From contig JBBRLR010000013.1 of NCBI GenBank assembly GCA_038231255.1, positions 7,315 through 71,314 of the forward strand: a stretch of 64,000 nucleotides of DNA. Direction: 5' to 3'. This DNA comes from JALYUS01 sp038231255 (GTDB lineage: Bacteria > Chloroflexota > Chloroflexia > Thermomicrobiales > JALYUS01). The translations under genes and the position numbers were made by a program. Every line of letters starts with the position of its first letter. Position 1 is the stretch's first letter. This document shows, piece by piece, positions 1 through 8,687 of this stretch. Below the pieces are notes generated by a model that saw only the letters and a list, made by a program, of their open reading frames with translations, did not search any database and was not told the DNA's origin.

Positions 1-470
1 GTGCCGTGCGCCATCAGCGCGGCGGGCACCTCGACATGATAGGTGCGGAAATCGGGCGTCAGATGAAGCATCGCGATCTCAGTCTCATTGGCGAGCACGC
101 GCGTATCGGGCGCGGGGTTCGCGGAGCCGGAGAGCAGCAAATCCACCGCCACCGCCCCCCGCCCGATGCCGGGGAGCACGATCTGCCCATTGCCGCGCGT
201 CCACCGGAAGCGCACGCCACCATCGGCGGCCAGTTGGCGCTCCGGCCCGTAGAAGTCCCGCACGAGCGCCGTATCGCTCGCCGCGTTCCCCACTGCGATC
301 CGATACAGTGGTCGCACCTGATATGCCCCTGTCAATAGTACCGCTGTCACAACCACCGCCGCCACGAGCCAGACAAGGGTTCGGGGTTCGAGGTTCGAGG
401 TTCGAAGCAGGGACATCACCCTACGCCGAACACCCCGTTCCCCACTCGTTGCTCGTCGCTCATTGTTCAT
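1..470 (-). CDS. Membrane glycosyltransferase-like paralogue, N-terminal fragment cut by the window edge
   Basis: Translating the minus strand gives an open frame that runs off the left edge. It has a short basic N-terminus, one membrane segment (about residues 33-50 from the upstream start) and then a beta-rich extracytoplasmic region with RWTRGNGQIVLPGIGRG and HLTPDF motifs. The same motifs occur in order in the protein encoded at 3204-5324, so this is the third member of a tandem paralogous set. Two in-frame ATGs exist, at 470 and 416. The 470 start lies 4 bases after the stop of the upstream gene, but its first 18 codons consist of a dispersed repeat, so 416 may be the ancestral start. 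The catalytic part is outside the window; substrate is unknown. Confidence 0.75.
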   Translation of the reverse strand, partial: MNNERRATSGERGVRRRVMSLLRTSNLEPRTLVWLVAAVVVTAVLLTGAYQVRPLYRIAVGNAASDTALVRDFYGPERQLAADGGVRFRWTRGNGQIVLPGIGRGAVAVDLLLSGSANPAPDTRVLANETEIAMLHLTPDFRTYHVEVPAALMAHG

Positions 471-474
471 TGCT

Positions 475-3207
475 TTACCCCAGCGTCCGGTACTCGATGA
501 ACGCCGGGACGCCGCCCGCGCCCGCCGGGCTCGTGCCGGGCACGCGCTCCAGACCCTTCGCCCACGGCAACGCGGCGATCACGCCATCCGGCAGCGGATC
601 ACCCGTGCCATTCGGGAGCAGGATCGCGTAGCGCGCCGGGAGGCTCGCCGGGGCGATGCCGTCCAGCGGGGCGAGCGACCCCGTGCCGCCCATCACGCGC
701 GCGAAGAAGGGGAAAACATCGCGGTCAATCATCGCGCGCGGCACGAGGAAGGTCGTGCCGGGTCGCACGTCCGCCTCCATGACTATTCGCTTCCCCGCCT
801 GCGACGCAAAGTAGGTGTCGAAGCGCAGCGTCTCCTTCCCGTCGTGCCGCATCAGCCCGAAATACGTCCCCGCATTGAGCGCGAGGATAGCGAGCAATAC
901 GGCCCCCACCCCCGACCCCTCCCCCGCCATGCGGGAGAGGGGAGTTCGCACTGTTCGGCAGTCGAGCTCCCCACCCCCGCAAGCGAGGGTGGGGTTCAGC
1001 CGCCCCCACAGCGCGTCCATCGCCAGTGCGGCGATCAGCAGGGCGGGCGGGAGGGTGTCGAAGGCGCGGAGGGTGTTCGGAGCATCAATGGCGAGCAGGC
1101 TGGGAATCAGCATCACCGCCAGATAGCCGAGCGCCAGGCATTCCCCGAAACGGCGCGCGTCGGATGGCGAGCCGTGCAGTCGCCCGGCCAGCGTGAGGGC
1201 CAGCCCAGCGAGAAACAGCACAGCGACGATTGCGTCGAGATGCGGCGCCTGCGGCAGGTTGTGCTTCCCCTCGCGGTCGCCGCGCACGGTGTACATGCCG
1301 AGATTGGGCGCGATATTCGCCTCCAGCGCGGCAAGACGATCCTGCCCGAGGCGGCGAAGATTGACTTCCGACAGGATCGCCGTCTGGCGCGGTCGGGCGG
1401 CGTATTGATCGAAATGTCGGGCGACGTACCCAATCAGTGGTGCGGCGAGGAGCAGAAAGACGACCGTCAGCACCGCGAAACGCGCCAGCCAATAGTGAAA
1501 AAAGTGACGCGGCGACCGCACGAGCAGCACAAGGGCGATGAGCGCGATCAGGACGAGCGTGAAGGGGCCGGAATGGTAGCAGTAGACCGTACCCGCTGCC
1601 CCGACGCCCGCCAGCGCCCAATCCCCCCAGCGGCGCATCTGCATCGCCCGCACGAACAAGAAGAGGCCGAGCAGCACCAGCCCCGTCGAGAAGCAGGGCG
1701 CCAGCGCGACCCGCTGCATGCGTAGCGCCCAGAACGAAACGGCGAACAGGTAGGCGGCGATCAGCGCGACGCGCGTGCCGAACAACCGGCGACTGAGCAG
1801 AAAAAAGAGCAGCACATCCACGACACCCATCGTCGCCATAAACAGGCGCAGCGTTAGGAGAGAGACGCCGAACAGTTTGAAGGCGAGCGCCATCGGATAC
1901 AAAAAGAGGGCGGGCAGGGCGATTTCCGGCTCGTACACCGGCCGGTAGGTGGGATCGTCGAGGATACGGATCGCCTTCAGCGCGTGCCGCCCCTCGTCCT
2001 TGAACAAACTCGCCGGCATCTCCGTCAGCAGCGTCAGCCGCAACGCCACCGCCAGCGCCGCAATCCCGACGAGCGCGGCAATCGCACGAGGACTGAGGAC
2101 TCTGGGTGCCCTCTGGGCGGGATGAGAACTGAGGGCTGAAGGAGAGGGCGGTTCACGAACCGCCCCTACGGTTCCCTCCCTCCATCGCAATGGAGAGGGG
2201 GTAAGGGGGTGAGGTACCATCCCCCCCAGCATCGCCACCAACCCAATCACCAGAACGACTGCACCGAGAAATCCCCACCGGTGCTGCGCGACAATTGTTT
2301 GCCCGACAAGCGCGAGGATTGCCCCGCCGATGATTAGTGCACGGTCATCCAAACGCATCCGGCGCTGCATGACACAGAGAGGCAACGTCAGCGCGACCCA
2401 CCATTCCTGCGCCCACAACACAGCGACAAGAGTAGCGAGCGTGAGTTCGAGCGGCATGGCGATGCGCCAGAACGGCATGCGGATGAACAGGACGCCGATG
2501 ATTGCGGCGCAGGCCATCGCGCTCGCCGCGAGCAAACGCCAGCGGACAGGCGCGCGCCGCCCCGCCGCAAGCCAGGCGAGCAGGACGAGTAGGATGACGC
2601 TCAACGCCGTATCGGGCGCGGGCAGCGATATGCCGCCGGGTCGGGCGGCGAGCCGCGCGTCGCCGACGAGTTGCACGCCGAGTTGTCGCCCATCGCGCGG
2701 CGGCGCATACGTCTTGTCAACGCGGATCGTGACGTGCAGTTCGTCGTGTCGCCGCAGGAGCGCGGCGACATCCACCGCGACGGGATGCTCGACCGACGCC
2801 GGCCACGTATCCAGCGCCTGCCCGTTGGCGAGCAGCGTGACGGTCGCCGCCGGTGCGCCCGGTGGCCGCGCGGCGAAGCGCATCGTCAACGTCAACGGTT
2901 TGTTCGCCGGCAGAACACGCCGCGCCGCGCGGAAGGTCAGCGTGGACTCCTCGCCCGTCCATCGGAACGCCGTGCCGTCCGCCGCCCGCTCGCCCACGTT
3001 CCAGTCGGTGGATGCGTGGTCGAACGCCACGTTCGCCGATGCAATCGCCATCGCTTCCGCCCGCTGCATCGCCGCCACCAGCCCAACGAGCGCGACAAAC
3101 ACTATCCCGATCAGCAGAAGAGATGCGTGTCGCGCCTCTCGCTTCCTCTTCCCTACGGGGAAAGAGGGCAAGGGGGTTAGGGCCGTCCCCGTTGCGTGCT
3201 CACTCAT
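475..3207 (-). CDS. Large polytopic membrane protein, GT39/PMT-like glycosyltransferase
   Basis: About 910 residues. One N-terminal membrane helix is followed by a roughly 150-residue beta-type domain shared with the two neighbouring genes, then many hydrophobic helices, consistent with a C-type membrane glycosyltransferase of the PMT_2/ArnT sort that uses a polyprenyl-phosphate sugar. An acidic KDEGRHA stretch after a membrane helix resembles the conserved acidic loop of that superfamily; this is inference. I chose the ATG at 3207 because it overlaps the stop of the preceding gene as ATGA, indicating translational coupling. Two repeat-derived insertions in frame (about 895-975 and 2120-2216) encode proline-rich low-complexity segments such as PHPLTPSPLRWREG, unlike anything in the paralogues. 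Sugar acceptor and donor cannot be told from sequence. Confidence 0.72.
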   Translation of the reverse strand: MSEHATGTALTPLPSFPVGKRKREARHASLLLIGIVFVALVGLVAAMQRAEAMAIASANVAFDHASTDWNVGERAADGTAFRWTGEESTLTFRAARRVLPANKPLTLTMRFAARPPGAPAATVTLLANGQALDTWPASVEHPVAVDVAALLRRHDELHVTIRVDKTYAPPRDGRQLGVQLVGDARLAARPGGISLPAPDTALSVILLVLLAWLAAGRRAPVRWRLLAASAMACAAIIGVLFIRMPFWRIAMPLELTLATLVAVLWAQEWWVALTLPLCVMQRRMRLDDRALIIGGAILALVGQTIVAQHRWGFLGAVVLVIGLVAMLGGMVPHPLTPSPLRWREGTVGAVREPPSPSALSSHPAQRAPRVLSPRAIAALVGIAALAVALRLTLLTEMPASLFKDEGRHALKAIRILDDPTYRPVYEPEIALPALFLYPMALAFKLFGVSLLTLRLFMATMGVVDVLLFFLLSRRLFGTRVALIAAYLFAVSFWALRMQRVALAPCFSTGLVLLGLFLFVRAMQMRRWGDWALAGVGAAGTVYCYHSGPFTLVLIALIALVLLVRSPRHFFHYWLARFAVLTVVFLLLAAPLIGYVARHFDQYAARPRQTAILSEVNLRRLGQDRLAALEANIAPNLGMYTVRGDREGKHNLPQAPHLDAIVAVLFLAGLALTLAGRLHGSPSDARRFGECLALGYLAVMLIPSLLAIDAPNTLRAFDTLPPALLIAALAMDALWGRLNPTLACGGGELDCRTVRTPLSRMAGEGSGVGAVLLAILALNAGTYFGLMRHDGKETLRFDTYFASQAGKRIVMEADVRPGTTFLVPRAMIDRDVFPFFARVMGGTGSLAPLDGIAPASLPARYAILLPNGTGDPLPDGVIAALPWAKGLERVPGTSPAGAGGVPAFIEYRTLG

Positions 3208-5324
3208 GTGTGGTACGCCCGCGTGATCCGCCCGTACCAAACGAGCAGCGTCGAGACGATACTAACCGTCAACAGTGCCATCGCCACACCTTTTCCCCAC
3301 CGCCATCGCCACAAAAAGCCGAGCGCGACGCCCGCCCCGACCGCCACGGCGGGGATCGCCGTCACCGCGTACCGCACGTACCGCCCCGCCAGTACCCCGA
3401 CCACCAGGAAAAGCAACGCAACACCGAACCAGACGAAACAGACAAGGCAGAGGGTTTTGGTTGGGCCCCCCTCCCCCGCTGCAGCGGGGTCGGGGAAGGG
3501 GGGCCACCTCCGCCACAGCACCCAAAACCCCAGCGGCGCGAGCAGGAGCGGCCAAAGGCGGTAAAAGGCAAACCCCTCCACCCAGACCTGCCCGACGACC
3601 GCGACGACGGGGTTATTGGTGCGGGAGTCATTCAGGCCAATCGAAGGATCGGGGCGCGGCCCGCCGATCTCGAACCGGCCGCCCGTTGCGACGGCAGGCG
3701 CGTTATCCGGCGTCGGATCGTTCGTCGCCGTGTGCGCGCTCGTCAGCGGTATGCGGTAAAAGAGCGCGAAAGCCAACGCGCCCGCGATGCAGGTGAGGGC
3801 GAGGGCGGCGAGGAAATCGCGCTCACGCCAGGGCGCGCGCTGCCCCCGCAGCAACACACACGTCCAGACGCCGAGCGCGACGGCCAGCAGCGCGACCGTC
3901 GTCACCGCGACGCCGATATGCGACAGCAGCGCCAGCAGGACAACGGCAACGAAGGCGACCGCCAGCCACGGATTCCGTAATCGCCCCGCGCCGAGTGCGA
4001 GGATCGCGAACAAGAGGGTCAAGGCCCACTCACCGACCGCATTCGTCAGATTCCCCCACGAAAAAATGATGAAAGCCACCGGCACGATCCCCGCGATCAG
4101 CGTCGCGCATGCCGCCGCGATCCGGTCGCGCGTCACCTTCCAGACGACCAGCCCGACGACGAGGATGCGCGTGGCGTCAAGCAGTTGCGTCCCGACCGTC
4201 AGGAGATCGGCGTGGTTGCGGACAATCGGCGCAAAGGGCGTGAAGAGGAGGTACGCGCCGGGCGGATAGGGCACGGGGCGGTTCTTGTCGTAGAGCGCGG
4301 CGATCTCCTGATACCAGATGTGCCGCTGCACAACATCCTCGAAGCGATGGACGTGGAAGGTGAGGTCGCTGACGATCATCGCCGGATGATACAACCCGCC
4401 GAGCCGCACCGCGAAGACGCCGATGGTCGCCGCGAGCAGCCAGCGCGCCGCAGCAATGCCGCCCGCGATACCGAGCCGCCGCAGAATCGGCGGGACAGCA
4501 AAATGGTGCAACGCCGCCAGCACGAGCGTCCCGACCGCGACGCGCAGCCACGGCCCCGCGCCGAGCGCGATGAAAAGCCGGTCGCGGGCGATCAGCAGCG
4601 CGAAGCCCGCCACGACGAGGAACGCCATCGCCGCCGCTTCCCACCCGCGCAGCCCGACAACGAGGAGCGCGAGCATCAGGAGCAGCGCAGTGCCCCAGAG
4701 TGCGAGCGCGGTGCGGGCAGGCGGCAGGGCAAAGCCGCCGCTCGGCTGCACGCGGACGCGGCCGACGAGTACGCCGAGTTCGCGACGGTCACCCGGCGCG
4801 CGAAAGGGAGTCGCCCGGAGGGTCAGCGTCAGGTTGCCCGTCGTCAGATAGGGCGCGGGGATCACGAAGGGGTAGTCGGCGAAATCGGGCGTCAGATGCA
4901 CGCGGGAGATCTCGCCATCATTGGCGAGGATCGTCACGTCCGGGGCCGGGTTCGCGCCGCCCGCCATCGTCAGCGTGACGGTCGCCGCGTTCCTGCCAAT
5001 GCCGGGGAGGACGATTGCGCTCTCGCCGCGCGTCCAGCGATAGGTGCGGTCGCCCACCGATGCGGGCTGCCGCTCCGCCGTGTTGAAATCCCGCGCGAGC
5101 GCGTCGTCCTGCACACGCGTGCCGACGGCGATGTCGTATGCCGGGTGCGTCTGGTAGGCCGCGCCGATCACCGCCGCTGCGATCACTGCGACCGCCGCGA
5201 CGTGCCACCACCACGCCAGCGCGCCGACGCCGTTGCCGAGCCGCCCAATGGGCGTCCACTGGCCCGCTGCCGGCGCGACCGCCGCCGTCTCGCCTGGTCG
5301 CGCCTCATCCGGCCGCACGCCCAC
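3204..5324 (-). CDS. Polytopic membrane protein, paralogue of the two downstream genes
   Basis: About 706 residues, first gene of a minus-strand set of three. Layout: cytoplasmic N-terminus, one membrane helix, a beta-rich domain (TYRWTRGESAIVLPGIGR, RRELGVLVGRV) nearly superimposable on that of its neighbours, then about ten or more membrane segments. A SDLTFHVHR loop and a PYPPGAYLLFTPFAP segment are typical of membrane glycosyltransferase-like proteins that handle lipid-linked sugars. The open frame reaches a TTG at 5339, but that codon touches a purine-rich stretch directly; GTG at 5324 has a better placed GAAGGGGAG ribosome site. A GC-rich repeat at about 3463-3510 lies inside the coding sequence. 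The gene is divergent from parB. Confidence 0.72.
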   Translation of the reverse strand: MGVRPDEARPGETAAVAPAAGQWTPIGRLGNGVGALAWWWHVAAVAVIAAAVIGAAYQTHPAYDIAVGTRVQDDALARDFNTAERQPASVGDRTYRWTRGESAIVLPGIGRNAATVTLTMAGGANPAPDVTILANDGEISRVHLTPDFADYPFVIPAPYLTTGNLTLTLRATPFRAPGDRRELGVLVGRVRVQPSGGFALPPARTALALWGTALLLMLALLVVGLRGWEAAAMAFLVVAGFALLIARDRLFIALGAGPWLRVAVGTLVLAALHHFAVPPILRRLGIAGGIAAARWLLAATIGVFAVRLGGLYHPAMIVSDLTFHVHRFEDVVQRHIWYQEIAALYDKNRPVPYPPGAYLLFTPFAPIVRNHADLLTVGTQLLDATRILVVGLVVWKVTRDRIAAACATLIAGIVPVAFIIFSWGNLTNAVGEWALTLLFAILALGAGRLRNPWLAVAFVAVVLLALLSHIGVAVTTVALLAVALGVWTCVLLRGQRAPWRERDFLAALALTCIAGALAFALFYRIPLTSAHTATNDPTPDNAPAVATGGRFEIGGPRPDPSIGLNDSRTNNPVVAVVGQVWVEGFAFYRLWPLLLAPLGFWVLWRRWPPFPDPAAAGEGGPTKTLCLVCFVWFGVALLFLVVGVLAGRYVRYAVTAIPAVAVGAGVALGFLWRWRWGKGVAMALLTVSIVSTLLVWYGRITRAYHT

Positions 5325-5461
5325 GTCGCTCCCCTTCAACCTTCCCTTCCTTCCCGATGAAGGAAGCCCAGTGTATCAGATGCCGTTCCCCGGCCCGGCG
5401 GTGTGGTAGACTTGCCGCCTGTCTACGGGGTGAACGGACGCGCAGGACGAGGGGGCGAGGG

Positions 5462-6319
5462 ATGGGGGCAAAACGGGGAGGATTGGGCCGCGGCCTCGGG
5501 GCGCTGATGCCGGAGGGCGCACTCGGCGGCGGCGGTATCGAGGTGGACATCGAGGCCATCTCGCCGAACCCGTACCAACCGCGCACGACCTTTCTGGAAG
5601 ATGAGATCGCTTCCCTCGCCGCCTCGATCGCGGAGCACGGCATCATCCAGCCGCTACTCGTCGCCCGCGCCGAGGCGACGGACAGCACCCCATACCGGAT
5701 CATCGCCGGGGAGCGGCGCTGGCAGGCAGCCCGCCGCGCCGGTCTGCGCCAGGTGCCCGTCGTCGTCAAGGATGCCACGCCGCAGCAGATGCTCGAACTC
5801 GCATTGGTCGAGAATATCCAGCGGGCCGATCTCAACCCGTTAGAGGAAGCGTTCGCCTATCGCACGCTCGTCGCCGAGTTCGGCATGACGCAGGAGCAGG
5901 TGGCGCAGCGCGTCGGCAAGAACCGCACGACGGTCGCGAATGGTATCCGCCTGCTCGGCGCAGCGCCCGCCGTGCAGGAAGCGCTGGCGGCGGGGCAAAT
6001 CACCGAGGGCCACGCCCGTGCTCTGCTCGGCCTCACCGATCATACGCAACAGGTCACCGCGCTCGGCATCGTTACGGAGCGGGCGTTCAATGTCCGCCAG
6101 GCCGAGGCGCTCGTCCGCACCTGGGACGAGCGACCGGTGGAACCGGGACCCGCCCCCGCCCCGCCGGAGATCGAGACGGTGCAGGGCCGCATCGGCTCCG
6201 CCCTCGGCGCGCAGATTTCCCGTGTGCAGGTGAAGAAGATGCGTCGCGGCTACCAACTCACGCTGCACGTCACCGACGATGACGGCCTCAACGCCATCGT
6301 CGGCCGCCTCACTCGATGA
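5462..6319 (+). CDS. parB: Chromosome partitioning protein ParB
   Basis: 285 residues, normal length for chromosomal ParB. The N-terminal CTP-binding domain contains GERRWQAARR (residues 83-92) and ENIQRADLNPLEEA (117-130). A helix-turn-helix for parS binding follows at about 142-165 (QEQVAQRVGKNRTTVANGI), then a C-terminal dimerisation domain. ParB loads on parS sites as a CTP-dependent clamp and works with ParA in origin segregation. The ATG at 5462 is preceded by a GAGGGGGCGAGGG ribosome site and starts the usual basic RGGLGRGLGAL leader. No parA lies beside it, which is unusual; a separate parA-parB pair is found at 57.7-59.6 kb. No parS palindrome was visible nearby. Confidence 0.93.
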   Translation: MGAKRGGLGRGLGALMPEGALGGGGIEVDIEAISPNPYQPRTTFLEDEIASLAASIAEHGIIQPLLVARAEATDSTPYRIIAGERRWQAARRAGLRQVPVVVKDATPQQMLELALVENIQRADLNPLEEAFAYRTLVAEFGMTQEQVAQRVGKNRTTVANGIRLLGAAPAVQEALAAGQITEGHARALLGLTDHTQQVTALGIVTERAFNVRQAEALVRTWDERPVEPGPAPAPPEIETVQGRIGSALGAQISRVQVKKMRRGYQLTLHVTDDDGLNAIVGRLTR

Positions 6320-6460
6320 TGAGTCGCAACAACGGTCGCTGACGTATCTGCTCCCGTTCGATGACGGTGAAGCGTCTTTCGAACAGCAGGCCGGGTATTG
6401 TCAGGAGTTGAAGCAACCGCTCCGGCAGCTCATGCCTTCGGTAAAGTACGTACTACCCCC

Positions 6461-6489
6461 TTGACAGCGTTCTCGCACGGATGTACTGT
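6461..6489 (+). promoter_or_regulatory. Promoter P1 upstream of rplI
   Basis: TTGACA (6461-6466), 17-base spacer, TACTGT (6484-6489). It is a near-consensus housekeeping promoter facing rplI. Confidence 0.6.
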
Positions 6490-6503
6490 CCGTACACGAT
6501 CCC

Positions 6504-6533
6504 TTGCGCGGATTGCTCGTCGGCACGTATACT
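6504..6533 (+). promoter_or_regulatory. Promoter P2 upstream of rplI
   Basis: TATACT at 6528-6533 with TTGCGC 18 bases upstream. It is closer to rplI than P1, so the operon may have tandem promoters. The 280-base gap between parB and rplI holds nothing else I can name. Confidence 0.45.
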
Positions 6534-6601
6534 TTCTGTCGCTGTGGCGGCGGAAGTGCCGCTATTTTGCTGTGGTGGACGAAATCGAGGAGTGACGCGC
6601 A

Positions 6602-7138
6602 ATGACGACGAAAGTGATTCTCACCCAGGATGTCGAGCATCTGGGTGCGGCGGGGACGGTGCAAACGGTCAAGGAAGGGTTCGCCCGCAACTACCTGCTG
6701 CCGAAGAAGTTGGCGGAGATCGCCACGACCGGCACGATCAAGCAGGTGCAGGAGCGGCAAGCGGCGGTCGAGCGGCGCATTCGCAAGCAGGAAGACGAGC
6801 TGCGCTCGCTCGGCGACAAGATCGCCGCGACGACGCTGCACTTCACGGCGCGGGTGGGCGAGAGCGGGCGGCTCTTCGGCTCGATCACGGCGCAGGAGAT
6901 CGCGGACGCCCTTTCGCGCGCGGTGGGCGAAGAGGTTGACCGGCGCAAGATCGCGCTCGATGAGCCGATCCGCAGCATCGGGGAGCACAAGGTTTCCGTC
7001 CGGCTCGTCGGTCGCCTCGTCCCGTCGGTGACGGTGATCGTCGCGGGCGAGGGTGGCGAAACGGCGGAAGAGGCAGGGGCAGCGGCCCCGGAAGCGGAAG
7101 CGCAGCCCGAGCAGCCGGAACCACCGGCAGAGGACTGA
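6602..7138 (+). CDS. rplI: 50S ribosomal protein bL9
   Basis: 178 residues. The N-terminal domain carries the bL9 signature EGFARNYLLPKKLA (about 24-37), followed by the long linking helix rich in E, R, K and Q and the C-terminal rRNA-binding domain. bL9 binds 23S rRNA at the base of the L1 stalk. The last roughly 25 residues are a Glu/Ala/Pro tail (QPEQPEPPAED), longer than in most bL9 proteins. The start is set by GAGGAG 9 bases upstream. It leads a replication-related run (dnaB and a helicase loader follow), a common bacterial arrangement of rplI next to dnaB. Confidence 0.96.
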   Translation: MTTKVILTQDVEHLGAAGTVQTVKEGFARNYLLPKKLAEIATTGTIKQVQERQAAVERRIRKQEDELRSLGDKIAATTLHFTARVGESGRLFGSITAQEIADALSRAVGEEVDRRKIALDEPIRSIGEHKVSVRLVGRLVPSVTVIVAGEGGETAEEAGAAAPEAEAQPEQPEPPAED

Positions 7139-7262
7139 GGACTGAGACCTGAGGACTGAGGATGCGTGCATCCTCAGTCCGTGGCGCTTCGTTCCTCAGT
7201 GATGTAGCGAGAGAATTGATGGCTGAACCTCAGTCCTCAGTCCTCATCGCTCAGTCCTGAAG
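7133..7262. repeat. Stuttering inverted repeat (ACTGAGG words) between rplI and dnaB
   Basis: The rplI stop runs straight into repeated copies of GGACTGAG, and the complementary word CTCAGTCC is repeated before dnaB. The centre holds a perfect 13-bp hairpin (arms 7153-7165 and 7168-7180, 2-base loop). It could act as a partial terminator or mRNA-stability element; function is unknown. Confidence 0.7.
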
Positions 7263-7276
7263 GAGCGAGGCGACGG

Positions 7277-8626
7277 ATGGCGCTACAAGAGCGGGTACTG
7301 GACCGATTACCACCGAACAACAGCGAGGCGGAACAATCCGTGCTCGGTTCCCTGCTGATTGACCGCGAGGCGATTGTCCGCGTCCGCCCCAGCCTGAACC
7401 CGGAAGATTTCTATCGGGGGGCACACCGCGAAATCTACGCCGCCATCGTGGACCTCTACGACAAGCGCGAGCCTGCCGACCTGACGACTCTGCCGGACGA
7501 ACTCCAGCGCCGGGGCCGTCTCGATGATGTCGGCGGGCTTGCTTACCTCACAACGCTTCTCAGCATCGTGCCAACCGCCGCACACGTCGAATACTATGCC
7601 GGGATCGTCAAGCGTGAGGCGACGCGACGCCGCCTGATTGACGCCGGTTCGACGATCGTCACGATCGGCTACAACGACGATCTCGAACTCGTTGACGCCC
7701 TCGACAAGAGCGAGAAGCTGATCTTCGATGTCTCGCAGGACCGTCTGGAGCGGGACTTCAAGCCGATCTCGCACTTCCTCGACGCCTTTTTCGAGCGGAT
7801 TGACTTCGTCCAGCAGCATCGCGGCGAATTGGTCGGCGTGCCGACGGGCTTCGCCGATTTGGATAAGATGACGGGCGGATTGCAGCAATCCGACCTGATC
7901 ATCATCGCGGCCCGCCCCGGCGTCGGCAAAAGCTCGCTCTCCCTGACGATGGCCTTCAATGCCGCGCTCCGGTACGGCAAGCATATCGGCATCTTCTCGC
8001 TGGAAATGAGCGGCGAGCAGTTGGTGCAGCGCCTGCTCTCGATGGACACGGGCGTGGACTCGCAGCGGCTCCGGCTGGGGTATGTGGACGACGACGAGTG
8101 GCCCGCCATCTCGCGCTCGCTCGGCAATCTCGCCAGCGCACCGATCTATATTGACGACACACCGGCGATCAGCGTCGTCGAGTTGCGCTCCAAGGCGCGC
8201 CGCCTGCAGGCGGAATCCGGCGTGGACATGATTATCGTGGACTATCTGCAACTGATGCGCGGTGGCCGCTCGGACAACCGCGTGCAGGAAGTGGCGGAGA
8301 TTACCCGCTCCCTGAAAGAACTGGCGCGCGAACTGAATGTGCCGCTCATCGCGCTCTCGCAGTTGTCCCGCGCCGTCGAGTCCCGCGCCGAGAAGATTCC
8401 GGTGCTTTCCGACCTGCGCGAGTCCGGCTCGATCGAGCAGGACGCGGACATCGTCATGTTCATCTACCGCGAGGAGTTGTACGATCCGGAGACGGAGAAG
8501 AAGGGCATCGCGGAGATTCATATTGCCAAGCACCGCAACGGCCCGATGGGCACCGTCAATCTTCGCTTCTTCCAGTCCCTCACCAAGTTCGCCGACCTCG
8601 AAGTTTATCGGGAAAGTGGACAGTAG
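7277..8626 (+). CDS. dnaB: Replicative DNA helicase DnaB
   Basis: 449 residues, full length. The N-terminal DnaB helical domain (about 10-115) is followed by a linker and a RecA-type ATPase domain with Walker A ARPGVGKSS (212-220), Walker B around MIIVDYLQLM (about 320) and the DnaB-specific SQLSRAVESR and DLRESGSIEQDAD motifs. It forms the hexameric 5'-3' helicase at the replication fork. The ATG follows a GGAGCGAGGCG ribosome site. A dnaC/istB-type gene follows directly, suggesting that the two are co-transcribed and that the latter loads this helicase. Confidence 0.96.
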   Translation: MALQERVLDRLPPNNSEAEQSVLGSLLIDREAIVRVRPSLNPEDFYRGAHREIYAAIVDLYDKREPADLTTLPDELQRRGRLDDVGGLAYLTTLLSIVPTAAHVEYYAGIVKREATRRRLIDAGSTIVTIGYNDDLELVDALDKSEKLIFDVSQDRLERDFKPISHFLDAFFERIDFVQQHRGELVGVPTGFADLDKMTGGLQQSDLIIIAARPGVGKSSLSLTMAFNAALRYGKHIGIFSLEMSGEQLVQRLLSMDTGVDSQRLRLGYVDDDEWPAISRSLGNLASAPIYIDDTPAISVVELRSKARRLQAESGVDMIIVDYLQLMRGGRSDNRVQEVAEITRSLKELARELNVPLIALSQLSRAVESRAEKIPVLSDLRESGSIEQDADIVMFIYREELYDPETEKKGIAEIHIAKHRNGPMGTVNLRFFQSLTKFADLEVYRESGQ

Positions 8627-8680
8627 ACGGTAGTCAGTAGTAAGTAGCCAGAACGGACGCGAATCCACTGACTACCAGGA
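8625..8680. repeat. TAGTCAGTAG-type repeat after dnaB
   Basis: Repeated AGTAGTCAGTAG words begin at the dnaB stop codon and are matched by CTGACTACC just before the next ribosome site, giving an imperfect hairpin. The same wording recurs at 62090-62165. Confidence 0.6.
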
Positions 8681-8687
8681 GAGAGCC

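Noticed and set aside
463..1725. Plus-strand open frame of 420 codons opposite the membrane glycosyltransferase gene
   Set aside because: Arg/Gly/Pro-rich composition typical of an antisense frame in GC-rich DNA; the minus-strand gene has membrane helices and paralogues.
5340..5461. parS sites near either parB gene
   Set aside because: I found no TGTTTCACGTGAAACA-like palindrome around 5.3-6.4 kb or 57.4-59.7 kb; only a 6-bp GTAGAC/GTCTAC pair upstream of the first parB.
6310..6450. Short minus-strand frame ending LLFERRFTVIEREQIRQRP with a plausible protein-like sequence
   Set aside because: No start codon or ribosome site, and it overlaps the end of parB.
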